Source: Planctomycetaceae bacterium (lineage in GTDB: Bacteria; Planctomycetota; Planctomycetia; Pirellulales; UBA1268). From it: a DNA stretch of 8,836 bases. The number at the start of each line of letters is the position of its first letter. Within the stretch, counting starts at the first letter, position 1. The DNA is taken from contig CANGGC010000058.1 of NCBI GenBank assembly GCA_947453125.1, forward strand, positions 1-8,836, read 5' to 3'. A program made the position numbers and the translations under genes. Below the pieces are notes generated by a model that saw only the letters and a list, made by a program, of their open reading frames with translations, was not told where the DNA came from and did no database searches. Positions 6,023 to 8,836 of the stretch are shown here, piece after piece.

Positions 6023-8836
6023 TCATTTCACGGCGCCGTCCAAGGCGTCGATCCGCTTCCGCGCCGCCGTCACGTACGGCGACTCTGGATAGCGATCGAC
6101 CAGTTCAGCGTACAGCCCGCGGGCCTGCTGGGGCTTGGTGAGCACCTCGAAACAGCGGGCCGCCTCGTAGGTTGCCTGCGCCTGCCAGGGATGGAATGCC
6201 CTCGGGGCTTCGGTCTCCCCGAATCCGTAGGCCACCTTGAAGAAGGAAGCGATCGCCTCCTTGTGGTGCCCCTGTTCGAAGAGGATCTCCCCTTCCATGA
6301 GCCGGGCCCGGGCGGCCAGCTCCCCCGGACCGCGCCCCGCTCCCGGCTCGAGGCCCGCTTCCGCAAGCGCGCGGAACTCGGCGAGCGCCTCATCGAGGCG
6401 GCCCAGATTCTGGAGCGCCCAGGCCCGGGCAAAGCTCGCCTGCGTTACCGTCGCACTCCCGGCCGGCCCGTTGCCCGCCGCTTGGCCGGTCTTCAGCCAG
6501 CGGTCGACGAGATCAAAGCTCTCTTCCCAGCGTTCCCCCTTGGCGGCACATTCCGCCCCGCGGACCGTCGCCAGGCCGACCAGATCGGACGAAGACAGCG
6601 CCTCCGGCGTGGCGAGCGCCAGCGCGAGCACTTTTTCCGCCTCGTCGAATCGCCCTAGCCGAAACAGCGCGTCGCCGAGCATCGCCCGTCCGTCAGCCGC
6701 GCAGACGCCGTCGGGATGTTCGGCGAGTTGCTCTGCAAACGCCCGCGCCGCGCCGGCATGATCCTGCTGCATGGCGAAGATCCAGGCGAGCTTGTGGCGG
6801 GCCTGCTCCCGCAGCGGGGCGCCCCCGGCGACATCCCCGGTGGCCGAAAGGACGTTGCGGTAGGCCTCGGCGGCGCGATCCCACTCGGCGGCGGCAAACC
6901 GCATCTCGCCACTCTCGAGCCAGGCATCGGCCTGCCGTGGACTTTGCGGGTACCGGCGACGCAGGTCCTCGAAGGCCGATTCGGCCCCGGCCGCATCTCC
7001 GGTCACCGACCGGGCGAGGCCGAGTTCGAGGAGTACTCGATCGGCCGCCGGGAAGTCGGGCGTGGCCGCGAGGAGGGCCGCGAACGTGTCGATCGCCGCC
7101 GCTGCTCGGCCGGATGCCGCCTGGCAGAGCCCGGCGAGGAATCTCCCCCCCGCTTCCGCCGCGGCGCTCACCCTGCCGTCATGGGCGGCAGCCAGGCCGA
7201 CAACCCGCTCGGCATCGGCAAGGCCCTCGAGCGCCGCCCCGGACCGTTGCCGGGCATCACCACGGGCGAGGAGCGCCGGCACCAGCGCCGCCGTATCGGG
7301 ATGCTGTTCGATGACCTCCGTCCAGCAGGCGACAGCCCGGTCGAGCGCTCCCAGCGCCTCGTGGCACCATCCTTCCGCCAGGAGGCCGGGAGCCACCCGC
7401 GGCCCCTGTGGCGCGATCCGCCGGGCCTCTACGAACGCCGCGATCGCTCCGGCCGAATCCCCGGCATCCTCCCGGGCCTGCCCGAGACGAAACCAGGCTC
7501 GCTCCGCGATCACTGGGGAGGGTGCGCTCGCCACAAGTTGCTCGCCGATCGCCACGGCGCCGGCGGCATCCCCGGCCTCGCGTCGAGCCCTGACGGCGAG
7601 CAATTGCCCTTCGGCGTGGCGCGGCCAGGCGGGATGCTCGCGACCGAGCCGGTCAAGGAGCACCACCGCCTCCTTGGCACGCGAGAGCTCGACCAGCGCC
7701 GTGGCATCGAGGAGGAGCCCAAGGGGACGCTCGTCTCCTTCGAGGCCCTCCCCGCCGCTGCCTGAGAGCGGCCCGAGCACCGCATGGGCGCCTTCCCAGT
7801 CTTCGGCCGCGGCCTGCGCGGCGCCCCAGCGCAAGCGAAGGTGTGCCGCGCGGGGATCGTCCCCGGCAGTCGACACCAACTCACGGAAAGCGTCCGCCGA
7901 TGCGGCGGCATCGCCCCGCGCCAGCAGCGCTTCGGCCCGGATCGCACGAACATCGGTGAGCGTCGCCAGATCAGCCGCCGTCTCCCCACGCTGCGCCGAG
8001 GGAATAGCAAGAAAGCGATCGGCCGACGCGATCGCCTCGTCGCTCCTCCCGGCCGCCAACAAGACCGACGACTCGAGCGCCAGGCCCGGCGCCACGGTGG
8101 GATCGTGGGGATGATCCGTGACCAACCTCGTCAGGAGCGCGAGCCCCTCGTCACGCATCCCAGGGAGATCGACGAGCCCCTCGGCAGCCGCCAGTTGCAA
8201 GCGGGCGATGAGGCCGTCGTCGATCGTTTCCCCCTCGCCGTCGGCGGCCTGGCTCGCGGCCTCCCCCAGCGCAAGCATACGCTTGGCCACGGCAACGGCG
8301 TCGTCGGTGCGGCCGGCAGCCAAATGCATCCGCGCGAGCCGCGCTCCCCCCTCGGCGACAATTCCGGCGGGGGCCGCCTCCAGGGTGAGTAATTGTTCGA
8401 GTCGCTTCCGCGCTTCCTCGACGTTGCCCGCCTCGTTCCAGGCGGCACTGGCAGAGAGAAGCGCAGGGGCCGCCACACGCCCCCCGGGTTCACGGGCAAG
8501 GAGAATGTCGTAGGCCTGCGCGGCCGCGGCATACCGCTGCTGCTTCCAGAGGGCGGCGCCGAGACGCTCGAGCGCATCGCCGATCCGCGGGCCGTCCTTG
8601 CGGCGTGCGATTTCGACGACGAGCTTCGCCGCCTCGGCGGGCTGGTCGGCGGCAAGCGCGAGATCAGACCGACGGATCGCCACTTCGTCGGCTAATTTAT
8701 CGTCGGGAAACGTCTCGGCGAAGCGCCGCAGCGTGGCGGCGGCTGCGACGGTATCCCCGGTCTCGGCCTGGGCGACACCGAGGGCATAGAGCACCGCCGG
8801 CAGGCGTGGCGACGCGGCATGGTCGGCAATGAATCG
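6023..8836 (-). CDS. Giant TPR-repeat protein, 5' end beyond the window
   Basis: The frame is open through the right edge, and 937 codons plus the stop are visible. A GTG at 8794 could act as a start, but the 14 codons before it continue the same helical repeat character, so I treat the gene as truncated by the window. The visible part is Ala-rich and made of many TPR-like helix pairs (A-x-x-x-G-x-A-x-A spacing, often ending in a P-x-x-P-like turn such as YPESP or HPDG). The last repeat reads GLYAELVDRYPESPYV (residues about 907-922, numbered from the edge), which resembles the C-terminal TPRs of CpoB/YbgF. TPR solenoids bind proteins, and in Tol-Pal loci CpoB binds TolA. Upstream of exbB in the same direction, it may be an envelope scaffold for the motor. 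No signal peptide can be judged because the N-terminus is missing. Confidence 0.9.
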   Translation of the reverse strand, partial: RFIADHAASPRLPAVLYALGVAQAETGDTVAAAATLRRFAETFPDDKLADEVAIRRSDLALAADQPAEAAKLVVEIARRKDGPRIGDALERLGAALWKQQRYAAAAQAYDILLAREPGGRVAAPALLSASAAWNEAGNVEEARKRLEQLLTLEAAPAGIVAEGGARLARMHLAAGRTDDAVAVAKRMLALGEAASQAADGEGETIDDGLIARLQLAAAEGLVDLPGMRDEGLALLTRLVTDHPHDPTVAPGLALESSVLLAAGRSDEAIASADRFLAIPSAQRGETAADLATLTDVRAIRAEALLARGDAAASADAFRELVSTAGDDPRAAHLRLRWGAAQAAAEDWEGAHAVLGPLSGSGGEGLEGDERPLGLLLDATALVELSRAKEAVVLLDRLGREHPAWPRHAEGQLLAVRARREAGDAAGAVAIGEQLVASAPSPVIAERAWFRLGQAREDAGDSAGAIAAFVEARRIAPQGPRVAPGLLAEGWCHEALGALDRAVACWTEVIEQHPDTAALVPALLARGDARQRSGAALEGLADAERVVGLAAAHDGRVSAAAEAGGRFLAGLCQAASGRAAAAIDTFAALLAATPDFPAADRVLLELGLARSVTGDAAGAESAFEDLRRRYPQSPRQADAWLESGEMRFAAAEWDRAAEAYRNVLSATGDVAGGAPLREQARHKLAWIFAMQQDHAGAARAFAEQLAEHPDGVCAADGRAMLGDALFRLGRFDEAEKVLALALATPEALSSSDLVGLATVRGAECAAKGERWEESFDLVDRWLKTGQAAGNGPAGSATVTQASFARAWALQNLGRLDEALAEFRALAEAGLEPGAGRGPGELAARARLMEGEILFEQGHHKEAIASFFKVAYGFGETEAPRAFHPWQAQATYEAARCFEVLTKPQQARGLYAELVDRYPESPYVTAARKRIDALDGAVK

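Noticed and set aside
5405..6658. 417-codon plus-strand open frame
   Set aside because: It lies antisense to both exbB and the TPR gene, which have clear family signatures. The translation is a charged, low-complexity shadow.
6716..8114. Two overlapping 350-codon plus-strand open frames
   Set aside because: Both are antisense to the TPR gene in different frames and show only composition-driven Ala/Arg/Ser/Pro sequence.
1..8836. tRNA, rRNA, insertion-sequence transposase or phage genes
   Set aside because: None were seen. The coding space is filled by the listed genes, and no transposase or integrase motifs appear.

Overview
The window is GC-rich and densely coding, and it reads as a chromosomal segment of a planctomycete (phylum Planctomycetota) or a close relative. 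Three things suggest this: a DUF1549-type cytochrome-like protein with a CxxCH motif, a very large alanine-rich TPR protein next to ExbB/ExbD-type motor genes, and a prenyltransferase/squalene-oxidase-repeat protein in the same operon. This assignment is inference from gene content. The species cannot be read from the sequence.

Layout. Positions 1-724 (minus) hold the N-terminal 241 codons of a DUF1549 protein that runs off the left edge. A 144-bp divergent intergenic region (725-868) separates it from a plus-strand multi-pass membrane protein of unknown function (869-2032). Positions 2033-2199 are non-coding, lie between convergent genes, and are strikingly structured: 2106-2193 is four back-to-back hairpins. 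From 2200 to the right edge everything is on the minus strand and looks like one operon. In transcription order it encodes a giant TPR protein (open at the right edge, ends at 6023), an ExbB/TolQ/MotA-family channel subunit (5965-5255), an ExbD/TolR-family subunit (5258-4797), a 763-residue protein with an N-terminal anchor, a roughly 370-residue low-complexity linker and a C-terminal alpha-toroid (4800-2509), and a small acidic zinc-ribbon membrane protein (2475-2200). The channel subunit, ExbD and the 763-residue protein are joined by 4-bp stop/start overlaps.

Main idea. The 763-residue protein carries S35-xxx-H39 in its only transmembrane helix. This is the same SxxxH spacing found in TonB and TolA, the partners energised by ExbB/ExbD and TolQ/TolR. 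It also has the same topology and a long Pro/Ala-rich linker, but a squalene-cyclase-fold toroid replaces the usual TonB/TolA C-terminal domain. The operon may therefore encode a proton-motive-force-driven envelope machine with an unusual periplasmic head, with the TPR protein possibly filling a CpoB/YbgF-like role. The SxxxH and the overlaps are visible in the sequence. The energised-head function is inference.
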